From positions 2,797,501 through 2,861,500 of the forward strand of contig JAHRBS010000010.1 in assembly GCA_024305745.1 (NCBI GenBank): a stretch of DNA of 64,000 bases. The letters run 5' to 3'. Position numbers and translations under genes: made by a program. The notes under the pieces are model-generated. The model was not told the origin of the DNA, made no database searches, and saw nothing but the letters and a program-made list of their open reading frames with translations. Shown here piece by piece: positions 1 through 12,177 of this stretch. Numbering within the stretch: the first letter of the stretch is position 1; each line of letters begins with the position of its first letter. Origin of the DNA: Polyporus tsugae. Its lineage: Eukaryota; Basidiomycota; Agaricomycetes; Polyporales; Polyporaceae.

Positions 1-81
1 AACCCGCCAGAACGCGGCCATTGCCTTTGTCGTAACTTACCCGTATCTCGTATATCCGACACAGGCTTCTCCCGTCCCAGC

Positions 82-87
82 TATAAA
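82..87 (+). promoter_or_regulatory. TATA-like box upstream of first gene
   Basis: TATAAA lies about 110 nt upstream of the ATG at 193, which is itself in a strong CCACCATGG context. The stretch between them is pyrimidine-rich, as is usual for fungal 5' leaders. It is a sequence match only; no transcription start is known. Confidence 0.4.
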
Positions 88-192
88 GACCACCGCCAAC
101 TCCAAGGCTACATCCAAACCTCACCCGCGCTCACCTATCCTCTCCACCTATCCTCACAACCAACCAACACACCCTCTCTACATCCTTCCACC

Positions 193-811
193 ATGGACCG
201 CTTCCTCGCACCACAGTCTCCCGAGGCGCAAGCACATACTCATCTCACGTTCGTTTCTTTTCTTCTCCTTGTGGCGAGTTTGTCGCCAATTCGAATATTG
301 CCCTCACACTCCTTCGTTCTTTAGGGAGAACTGGTTCACGTGGGATCAAGACCATCCCTCTCTGGACGAGACTCTGACGTCTGGTTGTGCTACCTACCAG
401 GCGTTCCAGAGATACTTGACTGGGGCTGACCTCTACCTGGTGCCCCGAACCCGCAACGAGCTCGAGAGCGTCCTGTGAGCATATGCGTTTCTCTTCCCAC
501 AAGTATACCTCCTGATCGCAATCGCAGCCGGAGATATGCCTACGACGCGATCCACAACACCATCGCGAAGTCGCGCTCCCAGCTTCAGCGTGGTGGTTAC
601 AGCAGGGTAAGTCCATTGCCTCGATCAATGAGTCGAGCGCCGTTCTAACGGCGATTATCTCGGGCAGATGTGTCACCTGGTCGAAGAGTCGATTCGCAAG
701 GTGTTGAATGAGAACGACAACGCCACGACGCTCCTCGACCTCCACCGTCCTCATCACGAGCCGAGGATGAACGACCTTAACGCCGCTACGCGGTCTATCA
801 AGATCAAGTAG
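193..811 (+). CDS. small hypothetical protein, spliced
   Basis: I do not recognise this family. The clearest coding part is the exon ending near 477, which contains PHTPSFFRENWFTWDQDHPS and YLVPRTRNELESV. A GT donor at about 478 joins it to RRYAYDAIHNTIAKSRSQLQ. A second intron (GTAAGT at about 607, ending GGGCAG near 667) leads to the last exon, MCHLVEESIRKVLNENDNA, which stops with TAG at 809-811. Both joins keep the frame. The 5' end is unresolved. The ATG at 193 has an ideal context but is in a different frame from the main exon, so a short first intron must lie between about 225 and 290, and I could not place it. The product is small, hydrophilic and has no signal peptide or membrane segment. 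Confidence 0.55.
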
Positions 812-1409
812 TCGTTTCCGCGTCGCTTCCCCCGCATTGCCGTTTTGCCTCGATCCCCGCATCGTCTGCCCACCGCTTATTATTTTTGTCCATGCACTTG
901 TAACACCACCTAGCAATGTCGGGGTATTGGCATCGTTCTGCACGGTAACATAACTCCCGAGCCCGTGTAATATGTACGAGTAGTATACCGTATTTTGGCC
1001 GTGAATGAATGAGACTGTTCCTGTACACATGTGCATGTGCGGTGTCCGAAGATGTGCCAGAGAAGCACGGTGTCAGAGTGACCAGCTGGCGTTACCAAGG
1101 CGGTAGGTAGTAAGTACGAGACAGCCGTGAGTGTTGTGTGGAGTCGCGTGACCGCGATAAGATGAACGCGTCCGAGTCGCGACCGCCGCACGGAAAAATG
1201 ACGTGTGACTGCTCGCCAACTGCTCGGATGGGCGCCCAGCACGAACGTGCGCCGTCGAATGCCCCAAACGCCTTTGCGGCTTGCTGTCTTCCTCTCGTGC
1301 ACGCCCGACATGTCCATCGACGCCTAGATATACCATACTCGTCTCCCACTGTCCTAGAGCTCGGCATAATCTCCCTTTCTCTCCCTCATCCTGGGTTCAG
1401 CTCGCCGCC
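812..1409. other. intergenic, promoter region of PPN1
   Basis: It holds the 3' flank of the small gene and the upstream region of the endopolyphosphatase gene. The open frames here on both strands look like chance frames in GC-rich DNA. A pyrimidine-rich stretch precedes the ATG at 1410. Nothing else is supportable. Confidence 0.5.
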
Positions 1410-4055
1410 ATGCTAGGACTCAAGTTTACCCTCGCCGTCATTCTACTATTCAACCTCGTTCCCGAAGGTTTCACTATACCCACACAAACGCCGCTAGACA
1501 TCTCATCAGGGAGCGTAGATGATTTTACCAGTACGTGGTTGGATGGATCAGGACTTGACATCGCAGTCTGACTTGAGATGTCACTACTAGGACCGCGCCG
1601 TAAGCTGCAAGGGCGTTTTCTTCATATCACAGACATGCACCCCGACCCATACTACCGCGTGGGTTCGTCCGAGAAGAAAGCATGTCACCGAGGCAAGCCC
1701 AAGCCTGGCAAGGCGGCCGCCGGTCACTACGGTCTCTCTTACAGGTAAGTACGCAAATCTGGTCGAGGCGAGCAGAGCCGATGTTCATTGGCTACAGCGA
1801 TTGCGACGCCCCGTTTTCATTAACGAACTACACCTTCGATTTCTTGGACCGGGAGTGGGCGGACGATATAGACTTTGTGATATGTGATTATCTTGCCAAC
1901 TCTCTTTCCCTCGGTCGTGCTTCGAGACTTACCTGTTGCGTAGGGACTGGGGACAGCGCAAGGTACGCGGACTGCCCCAAGACGTCAATGGATTGTCGGG
2001 ACCGACCCACAGGATGTTTTGACCGATTGCTAGGCATGACAACGACCGCAAACGACCCCGAACGACAGCGGAGATATACGGCTCTAACCGAGCCATGGCG
2101 GGTAAGATGGAAGAGGTTTTCGTGCGGAGGGGAATTCCCGTAGTGCCCAGTATCGGTACGATCCATTCTTCGCAGAAGTTTCGTTCTACTAACCGCGAAC
2201 TTTGTCCGTGGGTGTTCTCTCACAGGTAATAATGATGTCTGGCGTAGGTGACCCCATTCTACCTCGTCAAATGATGTTGACGATCCGGTTTGCACAGCAC
2301 ATGTAGGTCGTGTTTCAGACACTAAGATATCATGGCTGACATTGCTGTTCAGAACATCATGATGCCAGGTGCGGAGTTACTGCATGTTTGAGCTTAAGTC
2401 TCCATTCTAAGCGCGAAGTCAACAGGTCCAAACAGCATAACGTCCGAGTTCTCTTCGTGCGTTCGTCCAGCTGACTTGATTCTGGCAATCGTGTTCTCTT
2501 ACGGTTCCATTCCAGCATTTGGCGGGCCTTCGTTCCCTTTCCCGCGTATCAGGTGTTTCAGCGCGGAGGATATTTCTCCGTGGAGGTCATCCCGAAGTCC
2601 ATAGCGGTCATCAGTTTGAACACAATGTACTTCTACGATTCAAATGCAGGTACGTCTTCCCCACACGTCAGGTCTTTACACTGTATCCTGACCGGTCGTT
2701 ATGGCAACCAAACAGCTGTGGGAGGCTGTGAATCCTCAAATCCTCAAGACCCCGGGAACCTCCAATTCGATTGGTTGGACGTCCAATTGGAGTTGTTCCG
2801 TAGCAGGAAGATGCAGGTCCGGCTTCCGTCGCCGTCCGATTGGCTGCCACATAATTGACGAGTCCCATAGGTTTGGCTGTCTGGACATGTTCCTCCGTCG
2901 TCGCGAAACTACTTCCCGGAATGCGTTAGTGGATTCTCACTGGCGACTTGTCGAAGACAGGAGGGATTCTAACATTCCATTAGTATGTTCGATATGTCGA
3001 ACTCTCAATGAGGTACCAGGATACAATCCTGGGACACCTATACGGGGTGAGTTCTCCTTTGTTTCGATATCCAACGGGTACTTATATGGAACCGGTGCCG
3101 AGGATAGCATATGAACGTGGACCATGTAAGCGCGATTGCGATCTCTTCCCGGCGGTCATCCCTTCTAAGACCGAGCTAGTTCTTCCTCTTAGATGCCGAA
3201 CAGCTCGCACGGCCTCGTAACAAGTCAGTTGCGTCCAATCAGGGGGCCTCGACCCTCAAGTCGAAGAAGAAGGAGCTATACAAGACGCTGATGCAGGAGT
3301 TCTCTGACCTCCCAAGGAACGAGAACCTCGACCATGACAACTATGGAGTCGTCAACGTCGCTCCTCCGGTGGTCCCGACGTACCTGCCTTCTTTCCGCAT
3401 ATTCACCTACAACACCACGGGCGAGCTCTACGAGCCTGGGCATCTCGGTGAGGACGAGCAACCAGGGCGGCCGCCGCGATCCATGAAAGACCTCGCCGAC
3501 TCGCTATGCGCTGACGAAGCGTACGAGAATACCTGGCGATGCAAACTTAGCAAACCATGGCACTCGAACCCGAGGTCACCCTCTCGCACCAACAGGCTGT
3601 GGACACCTCTGGGCTATGCTCAGGTGAGATTAACTTTCAGCGTCATATCAGGAAGGAGTGTTTTGACCGTCGCGCGGTCTGATGCATTGCAGTATTATCT
3701 ACCGGACCTCGACGCGGCCGACGAGAAGCACCGCCCGAAGTTCAAGCTGGAATATCTGACGTTCCAGGCGAATGCGCTTCACCCGGCGCCGGCGGGAGAG
3801 GCGTCCGCGGCGGAGGATGTCGATGAAACCGCGGTGGCGGCCGCGCGGAAATTCAACTGGCCTATCCCGAAACGCCACCTGCCGCGGTCGCTCCAGAACA
3901 GCACGACGACGAAGTCGAAGAAATTCGCGCCGTATTCGCTGGAGGACCTGACGATCCCGTCGTGGACGGCGCTGGGGAAGAGGCTGGGGCGGAACAAGGG
4001 GAAGCTGCGGCAGCGGTTCAAGGAGTTCATGTACATGGGCGGGGGGGAGGCATAG
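1410..4055 (+). CDS. PPN1: endopolyphosphatase (Ppn1), vacuolar
   Basis: This enzyme cuts long-chain inorganic polyphosphate internally; in yeast it is a type II vacuolar membrane protein delivered through the endosomal pathway. The ATG at 1410 opens a hydrophobic anchor (LKFTLAVILLFNLVPEGF). The calcineurin-like phosphoesterase signature follows across many short introns: FLHITDMHPDPYY, CHRGKPKPG, SDCDAPFSLTNYTFDFLD, TGDSARHDND, GIPVVPSIGNNDVW, HNIMMPGPNSITSEFS, VFQRGGYFSVEVIPKSIAVI, GGCESSNPQDPGNLQFDWLD, SGHVPPSSRNYFPEC, RYQDTILGHLYG and HMNVDHF. GNND and SGHVPP are metal-site motifs of the family. Examples of frame-keeping joins are the donor at 1531 with the acceptor at 1590, and PEC|YVRYVEL near 2926-2993. 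The C-terminal exon ends in a basic tail before TAG at 4055. There are about a dozen introns. The family assignment is secure; a few exon borders are approximate. Confidence 0.93.
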
Positions 4056-4636
4056 GACGACAAGTACAGTATGTAGTGAGCGGAGTGAGAATGGAGTTGT
4101 AGGAGATGGATAGATGGATGTATGATATTGATTGGTGTTCCTGGGGCGGATCAGAGCGATGTGGGCTGTGGGAAGTTGCGGAGGAGCGAGGGTCGTGGCC
4201 GTGGGCGCGTGGCTGGTGGGGGCGCCTGGGGGGAGGGCGTGGGCGGCGTGGGCTCGAGTTGCCTTGACCACCGACGACGTTGTGCATCGCGCATTTCTTG
4301 CCATCTGAACTTTCCACTCCTTCCGGGGCCCAACGCGGATTTCTATTTTGTATTTACGCTCTGAGCTGCGAGAGGACTCGGGGGTCTCGTCACTCGTCGC
4401 TGGTTCTTGTCCTTCTTTGCATCCTTCCGGCGGCGGCTCGAGGGCATCCTCATCATCCCAGCTCTGCCTTCCGCCTCTTCGCCTTTTCACTCCTCCCCTC
4501 GCTCCGCCCTTCGTCTCTTTCTGCTGCTCTCCTTGATCCCTCTTTCCTTCGCGCACGGCTGGGCCGCTTCAGGATCTGACATCCGCCACTCTCACACAGT
4601 CCTTACCCTCCCCAGTATCTATATCTACTTATCTGC
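4056..4636. other. intergenic, CT-rich leader of RFX gene
   Basis: This is the PPN1 3' flank followed by about 250 nt that are strongly C+T-rich on the + strand (roughly 4390-4630), typical of a fungal promoter and 5' UTR. Open frames here come from composition bias. Confidence 0.45.
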
Positions 4637-7600
4637 ATGGCGGCCGTAAACCTCCAGATGATGGCCGCCAACATTCCTTTCGACTTCCTCCCGAATGCCC
4701 ACCTGCACTCCCGCTCCAACTCGGTCTCCTCCTCCTCCTCGCACTCTCCCGGCTCGCGGCCCCAGTCTTCCCAGGGTGGCGGCGTTCTGCGCACGACGGC
4801 GGTTCTCCCACCCTCGAACGAAGACCTCTATCGTGCTTCCTTCCATACCACCAACTCCTACGACCACGCTCGCAACACTTCCGACGCATCCCTCTCCTCC
4901 GCATATTCCCTCGACCTCGCAACCCCTGCCGACTCGCCCCCTAACCACAACATCACCAACCCCGCCCTTAAGGGACACTTGCGTCAGACCCACATCCGTG
5001 CCCGCGTATCCGCCTCCCCGTACCCCCGTGACACAGAGAGCGTGCATTCCTCCTCGAGCGAGACTGAGGATATCTCCATGTACCTCGCCACCACCGGCCA
5101 CGAGTACCACACCATGTTCGCAGGGCCACCTCAGACCATGATCCACAACCCGGCAGAGGCGATGCACGCGTCTGGTGCCTACGGCAGGATGGCTATTTCC
5201 CCCGATCACGCTCTGGAGAAGCTTGCGGCGAATGTGCGGGCGGCGACGACGACCAGTGCGTCTGACAGGGCGAAACAGATTTTCGTACAGGCATGGTGCG
5301 TACCTCCTTGATTGCCAACACCCTGTGGACTCTGACCATCGCACGCGTGGCCCCTTTTGTTCCACCCGGGACCTGTCCACCCCCCCTGCCATCGTCGTGC
5401 CTTTCCCGTCGACTAGGTTGACGGCAAACTACTCTCCGTACCCAGACGGGAACGTTCCGCGCCAGGGCCTCTACTTCTCGTACCGGCGGGTCTGCGATCA
5501 GTATGGGATTCCACACATCAATACTGCCACGCTCGGGAAGGCGATCAGGCTATGTTTTCCTACTATCAAAACAAGGCGGCTGGGGGTCCGGGGGAACAGC
5601 AAGTATCACTGTGCGTCCTTGTTCTTCTTCGATCATGATTCTCCCGGCGCTTGATTGACGCCACCCACACCCGCATCTGACAGATTGCGGCATCCGTCCT
5701 GCGACGAGCGCAGAGGCCGAGTTCCTCCAGGACTACATCCGCAAGTCCAACAACAATGCCGCACAGCAGGCCGTCAACGCCGCCCGCATGCCCAACGACC
5801 AGGGCGAGGCCGGACGCGGCGGCTCAGACGAGGACGACGAGGACGAGTCTGAGGGGCCCGGGTCTGGGAACGCCTCCAAACGCAATTCGTTGAATTTGTC
5901 CAGCGGCGGTGCGACGGCCCCAGCTATCTTTGCGGATGAGAAGACGCCCACCGCAGCGAGCCTCCTCTCGCAGGCCCAGGCCACCCAGCGGCCGACCAGC
6001 GCATTCCCCGTCCAGGCGCCGATACGGAGACATACGGGCCAGGAGGGCCTCCAGGTTTCGCAGCCGTCTCCGTCCGGAAGCGTGGCAGCATCCATGCCCA
6101 TGATGAACGGAGGCAGCGGCAGCTCCATCCGTCAGATGCCAAACTTCCCTTCCGTCGACGAAGCTGTCGGCACGAACTCGACCACACCACAGAGCATCGC
6201 CGCGCGGGAGGTGTGGACGTGGTTCCAAGACCACCTGGACGCATTGCTGGAGAGCGTGCGGATGTTCCGCTTCGATCAGTTCGAGATGCATCTCCGCTCC
6301 TTCTGGTCGAGCCTCACGGGTGCTCACCGCGAGGTAGTTCATGCCCCTGCGGTCGCCGGCCTGATGGCGAAGGCGGATGCGATCGTTTACGACGTAAGTT
6401 GTCATTCAGGCTTTCTCCTGACCATGTGGAAGCATGAATTGGGCGCTCACGATCGTCGCAGGAGATACTCGAGATGCTTCGCTCGCAGATGCTCTCGCCC
6501 ATCGCTCCCGCTTCGCTGACCGGCCTTCGTCAGCTCGCTGACAAGATGGAGAAGATCCTCCTTGTGGCTCTCGACTCGTATGGGAACACCTTTGTCGAGC
6601 CCAAGGTGGAATTGGGCGCACGGTTCGGGCACCTTGTCTGTGAGTGACTTGAGATGGAGAGCTTATCCGAAGGCGCAACCGGAACTAACTTTTACCACTC
6701 CAGTGCGCTTCCTTGACATCTACCAGGTCACGCAGGCGCTGAACACGGTCCTCACGAACCAAAAACAGCTCATGGAGATGCGGCGGTCCTGGCAGAAGAT
6801 CGATTTCGAGTCGGTCCGCAACCAGTCAGCCTTGGTGTGCAACTGCCGCCACGAAGACCTGGTGCAGTTCCTTGAGAGCGAGTTCGTTCAACTGCTGGAG
6901 GGTTTGAGCAAGAGCCAGGAACCCGTTCGCGACGTCATGGCGTGGGCTGACAAGTGCTGTGAGCGGTTGATGGGCGGTCGTGGTGGCGGAGTCGAGGAGA
7001 GGACGACCATGAGCTCGCGGAGTGTGCTGATCCGCTGGGGCTATGTTACAAGTCAGGTCATGCGAGATCTGGTACGTTTAGTTGGCAGAAATAGTCATGA
7101 ACCCATGTGCTCATCATTGATTGCATATAGACTATTCGGAGTGACCCTGCGTTCGGTGCATTCCAGATCCTCAAGCTGTTCTTGGAGTGAGTAGATCTTT
7201 CTGCGCTGTGTCGATCCTTGCCTAACACGATCTTGCCTAACTACAGTGATTGGATTGCTCTCAACGTCCTTCGGAACGTCGCCCTGTCGACCAACTCCGT
7301 GGCTGCGTCGGTCGAGCCCGTCATGCAGCAGCAGTTCTTCTCGCTTTCACCTATGGCTGGCCAGGAGAGCTTCACCAACACCACCCTCGACGTTCGCCCC
7401 ACCACGCATATGGCCAGCACCCCGACGACCTCCAGCATGCTCGCTGCTCTCCAGGCCGACACGTTCTCCGGCGGCACCCTCGACCCTTCTGCCACCACCT
7501 TTGGGCCCGAAGCTTTCGGCTCGCTCTCTTATCTCGACAGCACTTCGACCCCCGAGGACGCTCTGTCTGTACATTCCTCTGGGCTGTCGTTCCCCGACTA

Positions 7601-7724
7601 TTCGTCGAGCACTTTCGACGTGCCTGCCTTCACGCCGCAAGACTTGGGGATTAGCGCGTCTGGCACGCCACCCTCGGCGAGCAGCCCTGAGAACGAATCT
7701 GAATCAGTGAAGTCGGAGTCATAG
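4637..7724 (+). CDS. RFX1: RFX-family winged-helix transcription factor
   Basis: This is a nuclear DNA-binding regulator of the RFX family (S. cerevisiae Rfx1/Crt1, S. pombe Sak1), which binds X-box sites and in yeasts represses DNA-damage or cell-cycle genes. Exon 1 encodes a Ser/Pro-rich N-terminus and ends ...IFVQA. Its last bases join over an intron (GTGCGT to GTCGACTAG, about 5295-5415) to give W-LTANYSPYPDGNVPR, the start of the RFX DNA-binding domain. That domain continues through GLYFSYRRVCDQYGIPHINT, LGKAIRLCFPTIKTRRLG and VRGNSKYH-YCGIRP, matching the family core. A disordered acidic linker follows. The long helical dimerisation region contains MLRSQMLSPIAPASLTGLRQ, KILLVALDSYGNTFVEPKVE, WADKCCERLMGG and RSVLIRWGYVTSQVMRDL. 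The C-terminus is Ser/Thr/Pro-rich and ends with TAG at 7724. There are at least six introns. The target genes cannot be read from the sequence. Confidence 0.92.
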
Positions 7725-8133
7725 TGCGGGAAATAACGAGTACGTTGTCAACATATGGGCTTGTGAACGACTTTACCATTTCTATACCCTATGAAAACAA
7801 CTAATACCTGTCTATTCGCTCTCCCTGGCTGATAATTATTGACTTTGCCCTCGTTGCTGTATTGACGTCCTCTGACAACTTTTCTGCCGAATATCGCTTG
7901 TGCTTTTGACCAATGTATAGTTCTAGTTCTTTCAGCCCATGTACTGGACAATGATACCATATATCCAGCCAAATACTCCACCCGAACAGAACGCGATGCA
8001 TGTGAGGTGAATGCGAATGAGATGGGATTGCGATGGGTACCCGTGATCGTAGGATATGTAAATGCGCAAAGACGACTACAGAATAAAGAGTCCAACCGCT
8101 ACTAACCCAAGACTATAAGTACCTGTAATCGCA
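7725..8133. other. convergent 3' intergenic region
   Basis: The RFX gene (+) and BFR1 (-) converge here. The stretch is AT-richer than the flanking coding DNA and fits two 3' UTRs. No gene or element is supportable. Confidence 0.45.
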
Positions 8134-9946
8134 TCACGACGCTTCCGTAGCTTGCTCCTGCGCTTCCTCCAGCTTTTCGTCGACAGCCTCGCTAGGAACA
8201 CCCGATGCCGGGACGGGGTCCGTGGCAGGGGTGGACGCGGGCTCAGCTGGCCGCTCCGCACCACCCGCAGGAGAAACGTCACCGGATGGAGGAACCTCGA
8301 CATCGTTGGGCTTGCCTCCGAGGAGCTTGCGAATCTGCGCCTCGGCCTTGGCCTTGTTCTCCGCAGTGACACGCGCCTGGTTGGCCTCGTACCACGTCTT
8401 CTTGGTCCTGAGGTCTTCGACAACACGTGTGACGTCCGTGGTAGAAGTGGGTGATGGTATTGAGAGCGAGAGAAGCGCGGTGAGGGTAGGAAGGGGGATG
8501 TTCAAATGGCCACTCGCAGACTCGGAACCGTTCGCCTCCGCTGCTGGCTTCGCCAAGCTCTTCCTTCCGGCCTTCTTCTTGCCTCCACCGACGAAGTATG
8601 CCTCGTCGTCCTCGCCCTTCTTCTTGCGCGCGACGAAACCCTCGGGTGCAGCATCGACCTTCCGAATCTCGAGCTTCGGCACTCCCGCGACGTCCGATTT
8701 CTCCGTGAGCGGCTTCTGGCTCGACAACGTGGCCGTGGACGACCTCCCGGAGAAGTAATCGATGAGAGTCTGGCAATCTTCGATCTGCGCTTGGAACGCG
8801 GGCACGTCTGCCTCTTCACGCAGACGGTCCACGACCTCGTTCTTCTTGGCCTCCTCCTGCTCCGCGCGCTGGGCACGTTGCCGCTCGACACGCCGTGCAC
8901 GGTCCTCGTTGAGCTTGGCGTAGAACCGGTCGTTCGCCTCCTTGAACCGTGACGCGGACTCACGCTTGCGGGTCCACAGCTCGTCAAGCTGGCCCTGGAT
9001 CGCGGTCCGCTCGTCCAGAAGCTTGCTCCGGCTCGCGTGCGCCTCGTCACCCTCCTTCTTCAGCTCGTCCAGCTCCGCCTTGATCGCGTCGTACCGCTCC
9101 GACGCTGCCTTGGCCTCGGGGTCATCAAGCTGCTTGCGAATCTCGTCGGCCTTGGCGCGGTCAGCTTCGATGGCATCCTGGTCGGCCTGGAAGCCCTCGA
9201 CTATCCGCCTGCTGCGCTTCGCCTGGCTGATCTCCTGGAGAGCACGCTTCTCGTCTACGAGCTTGAGGTTACCAGACTCGACTTGCTTATCCAATTGCCT
9301 AACCCGAGCCCAGGCATAAGGAAAAGAACTGAGTGCACGAACGCAGAGTACCACATACCTAATGCGGTCGTCGACTTCAGAGACAGTCTTGTAGGGGATC
9401 TTCGCCTTCTGGGCGTTGAGGTCCTTAATCTAGAACACGGTGAGGATCGTACGCGAGACCGCCGAAACACATTGCGCACCTTCTTTTGGATATTCTCCTG
9501 TAGAGTCTTAAGCTGCTCAAACACCTTTCCCCGCGCCAGCTTGTTCGTGGACTGCTGCCCACGGATGCCATCGAGCTCAGCGCGCAGAGCGTTTCGCCTT
9601 TCATTACCGGGACCGCCCTTGCCTCCAACATTGAGCTTGTCCTTGACCGCGTTCTACACGTGCAAAAGTGCAAAGGCGAAATGAAGCTTCTCGAAGCTAG
9701 ACAGAGCGCATATCTGGTACCCACCAGCTTAACCTGGAGAGCGTCGATCTCAGCCTTGATTTTGTTCTGCTCCGCGTCATACGGGGCCTTTTCGGGCTTT
9801 CCAGGGCCGTAGGTGATGAGGGTGAACTCCTGGACTTCGGCGGTAACGGTGGCAGGGCTGCTGGTGCCAGAAGGAGCTGCCGACTTGTGCTGGTGGGAAG
9901 CGCCGTTTGCGCCGTTCGCGGAGGCGGACTTGGTCTTCGGTGCCAT
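8134..9946 (-). CDS. BFR1: Bfr1-like mRNP / nuclear segregation protein
   Basis: Bfr1 is a coiled-coil RNA-associated protein found with polysomes and the ER; loss affects ploidy, secretion and mRNA localisation. The start at 9946 gives MAPKTKSASANGANGASHQH, a low-complexity N-terminus. The family core then follows: PGKPEKAPYDAEQNKIKAEI, KDKLNVGGKGGPGNERRNAL, GIRGQQSTNKLARGKVFEQL, IPYKTVSEVDDRIRQLDKQV and ESGNLKLVDEKRALQEISQA. Nearly all the middle is predicted coiled coil with many charged Lys/Glu/Arg residues (for example KEANDRFYAKLNEDRARR). A frame-keeping intron near 9654-9725 interrupts the N-terminal part, and two more lie near 9310-9360 and 9430-9480. The C-terminal third (about 8134-8500) is Ala/Pro/Glu-rich and ends in TGA at 8134. 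The N-terminal part is diagnostic. Confidence 0.88.
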
Positions 9947-10261
9947 TACGATGGGGAAGAATGTAAAGAGAGCAGAGAGGGATGAGAGGTGGTGGATGGG
10001 GTAGAGAAATGAGAGCTGGCGTGAGAAGGCGGTGGTTACGGTCGATTCATGATTCCCGTGACGTGGCTCAACCTCTCAACGGCTCGCTCCCCATCCGCCC
10101 AGGCGCGCATACGCAGATATCTTGCACCCGGCACACCCGGCACAATGTCGTTTTGCATGTATATCATCACTAGAAAGCAATACACGAATGCCAGACAACG
10201 AGGAAATGCAGAGTACAACAGATGCTATGAGAAGTGATGCGAGACGTGTTCAGGCGGTCCG
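9947..10261. other. intergenic, BFR1 promoter and NHP2 3' flank
   Basis: The strand order is NHP2 then BFR1, both on the minus strand, so this stretch holds the NHP2 terminator region and the BFR1 promoter. No further gene is seen. Confidence 0.4.
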
Positions 10262-11026
10262 TCAAAATATGAGCTTTTGGTCGAGCTGCAATACCTCTTT
10301 ACAGCACTCGTCGTACGTCTCCCGGTAGTCGTCCTCCTTGTCCTCCGTCGCCCCCTCCTTCGACTTGGCCTTCTTTTTCTGGTCCGGGCACACCATTACG
10401 CAACTTGTTGGTCGTTTTGTTGCGCTCGCATGTCCAAGCTCTTCTTTGGACGGTACGAACACGTACGGAATATTCGCCTCTTCGGCCATGACGGGTAAAT
10501 GCGAGATGATATCGATGGGATTGATGTCGGCGGCGAGAATGAGCAACCTGCAAATGTGGTAGATGAGCACAGTCAAGGTGGGACGAAACGCCAAGTCACT
10601 TACCCCTTCTCGCCCTTACGGATGGCCTTTACAACCTCCTTAACACCCCGCTTGACTTGTCGCTGCTTGGAAGCTGTACGGGCTCAGAGGATGGGTACAT
10701 GCGACAGTTTTGTATGAAGACTCACCCTTCTTGATAGTTTTATGCAGCTTCTTGAGTATCTTCTTTTGCGCGAGCGGTTGCGCGATTGGTGAGAGGTCTT
10801 CGAGAGGGATGACAATCTCCTCCTTTTCCTTCTTCAATTTCTTCTCGGCCTGGTAGCCAAACCATCATGCAACCGCACAGCTGACAGGAGAAGGATGCCT
10901 TGCCTTCACGAGCTCAGCGTCTTGCATGTCAACATCCTCGGTAACCTCGATGGACTCCTTGACAGTCTCAGTAGCATCCTTCGTCTCCTTCTTCTTCTTG
11001 TCCTTCTTCTCAGAGTCCTTGGCCAT
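10262..11026 (-). CDS. NHP2: H/ACA snoRNP subunit Nhp2 (L7Ae family)
   Basis: Nhp2 is the L7Ae-type kink-turn-binding core protein of H/ACA ribonucleoproteins. It acts with Cbf5, Gar1 and Nop10 in rRNA pseudouridylation in the nucleolus. The start at 11026 gives a Lys/Asp-rich N-terminus (MAKDSEKKDKKKKETKDATE). The L7Ae fold follows: IPLEDLSPIAQPLAQKKILK, LHKTIKKG, KQRQVKRGVKEVVKAIRKG, LLILAADINPIDIISHLP and EEANIPYVFVPSKEELGHAS, with ATKRPTSCVMVCP near the end. There are three short introns. The first intron lacks an obvious strong GT donor: the best choices are GTGAAG or a GC donor (GCAAGG) near 10900. The C-terminus carries an extra Lys/Glu-rich tail after the fold. It is divergent from the bHLH gene across 1.15 kb. 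Confidence 0.92.
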
Positions 11027-11129
11027 AGTAGCAAAGATAGAGGAGAGGGGTATGGGGAACGGTGTTGGTTCAGTCGATGGTACTCGGTTTCACTGGTCCA
11101 ATCGCCGAAAATTCGTCCCTCGATGCGAT

Positions 11130-11135
11130 CACGTG
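11130..11135. promoter_or_regulatory. CACGTG E-box, NHP2 promoter
   Basis: GATCACGTGC lies 104 nt upstream of the NHP2 start codon. It matches the site preferred by bHLH proteins with an H-E-R basic region, such as the one encoded at 12178-14381. It is a sequence match only. Confidence 0.4.
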
Positions 11136-12077
11136 CACTGCTGCTGCAACCCAAGCGTTTGATAGGGCACTCAGCGAATCTTTGGCGGGGGACCGGCCCA
11201 GGATCGTCAACTGGTTGAAATAAAGTACTGTAGTTAAGTACAAGTGCCAACGTCGTAACTTCCTGGTGAAAGGTGTGTACTACGCAGTGACATTTATTCA
11301 CCTGCAATACGCCATACAATCATATACAATACTTTATCAATGCTCTCGAAACTACCCAAGTACCTGCAACAATCCCACCCTCGTCTGGAATGTATTGCAG
11401 TTCATTCGATGGCATACATTGGGTGCTTGCAATTCTGATGTCATCTTCACCCACGCCCACAAGCTAGTGCGGTGGACGGTGTCAGTGAGCTCTCACGCCT
11501 CCACGCGCAACAGATGCCCTAGCGGAGGAATCATGCATGGCCCTTCGATTGGAACGAGGTTGTAGTTCTCAATCGAAGTTCGAGGGCACTTCCAACACTT
11601 ACCAGAGTACCACTAGTGTAATAAATGACGACGCTGTTGAAAGTGGATTTGGCGTACAGAAAAGGGGTCATCGATACAGTACTTACTTAGGGCCGCTTTC
11701 GCTTTCAGCACTATTGGAACCTGGGATCTAGGACCTAGGCCTCATAATGCGAACGTCGCTGGAGCGTCCCGAGGAGCCGAACATCATGGACTTCCCTCGC
11801 CTGGCTCTCGCTTGTTTGCGAGCAATTGTTAATTATCGGAGACGCCGTTGGGCGGCCATGACGTCTTTCTGCTCGGGTGGTCTGCGCCGTGCGGGATGGT
11901 TTCAGCTGCGATGCAGGTACAAGGATGTCGTGGAGGTCGACAGTGAGAGACAGCACGGGCGTGAATAGGGAAGTCAGACTGGGGGAGGAGAAGGAAGAAC
12001 GAGGGGGGCGACGACGGGAAAGGTGATTGGTATCAGGCAATGTAACCGGATTTGAAAGGGGTCGGGTATTTTTGCTC

Positions 12078-12083
12078 CACGTG
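12078..12083. promoter_or_regulatory. CACGTG E-box, bHLH gene's own promoter
   Basis: CCACGTGG lies 95 nt upstream of the ATG of the bHLH gene, so the encoded protein could regulate itself. It is a sequence match only. Confidence 0.42.
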
Positions 12084-12177
12084 GTTATCGAGAATGGTAG
12101 CCACGCGCTCTTGCCTCCACACGTCCATAATATCGGTACTTAGACGAGCTGCATTCCCGCCCTCGACGTCCTCTGCC

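Larger units (their letters stand above)
11027..12177. other. divergent promoter region, NHP2 / bHLH gene
   Basis: This 1.15-kb stretch separates two divergently transcribed genes. It has an AT-richer centre (about 11220-11400) and one CACGTG near each end, listed separately. Open frames of 60-100 codons here show no family features and have no plausible splice partners. Confidence 0.5.
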
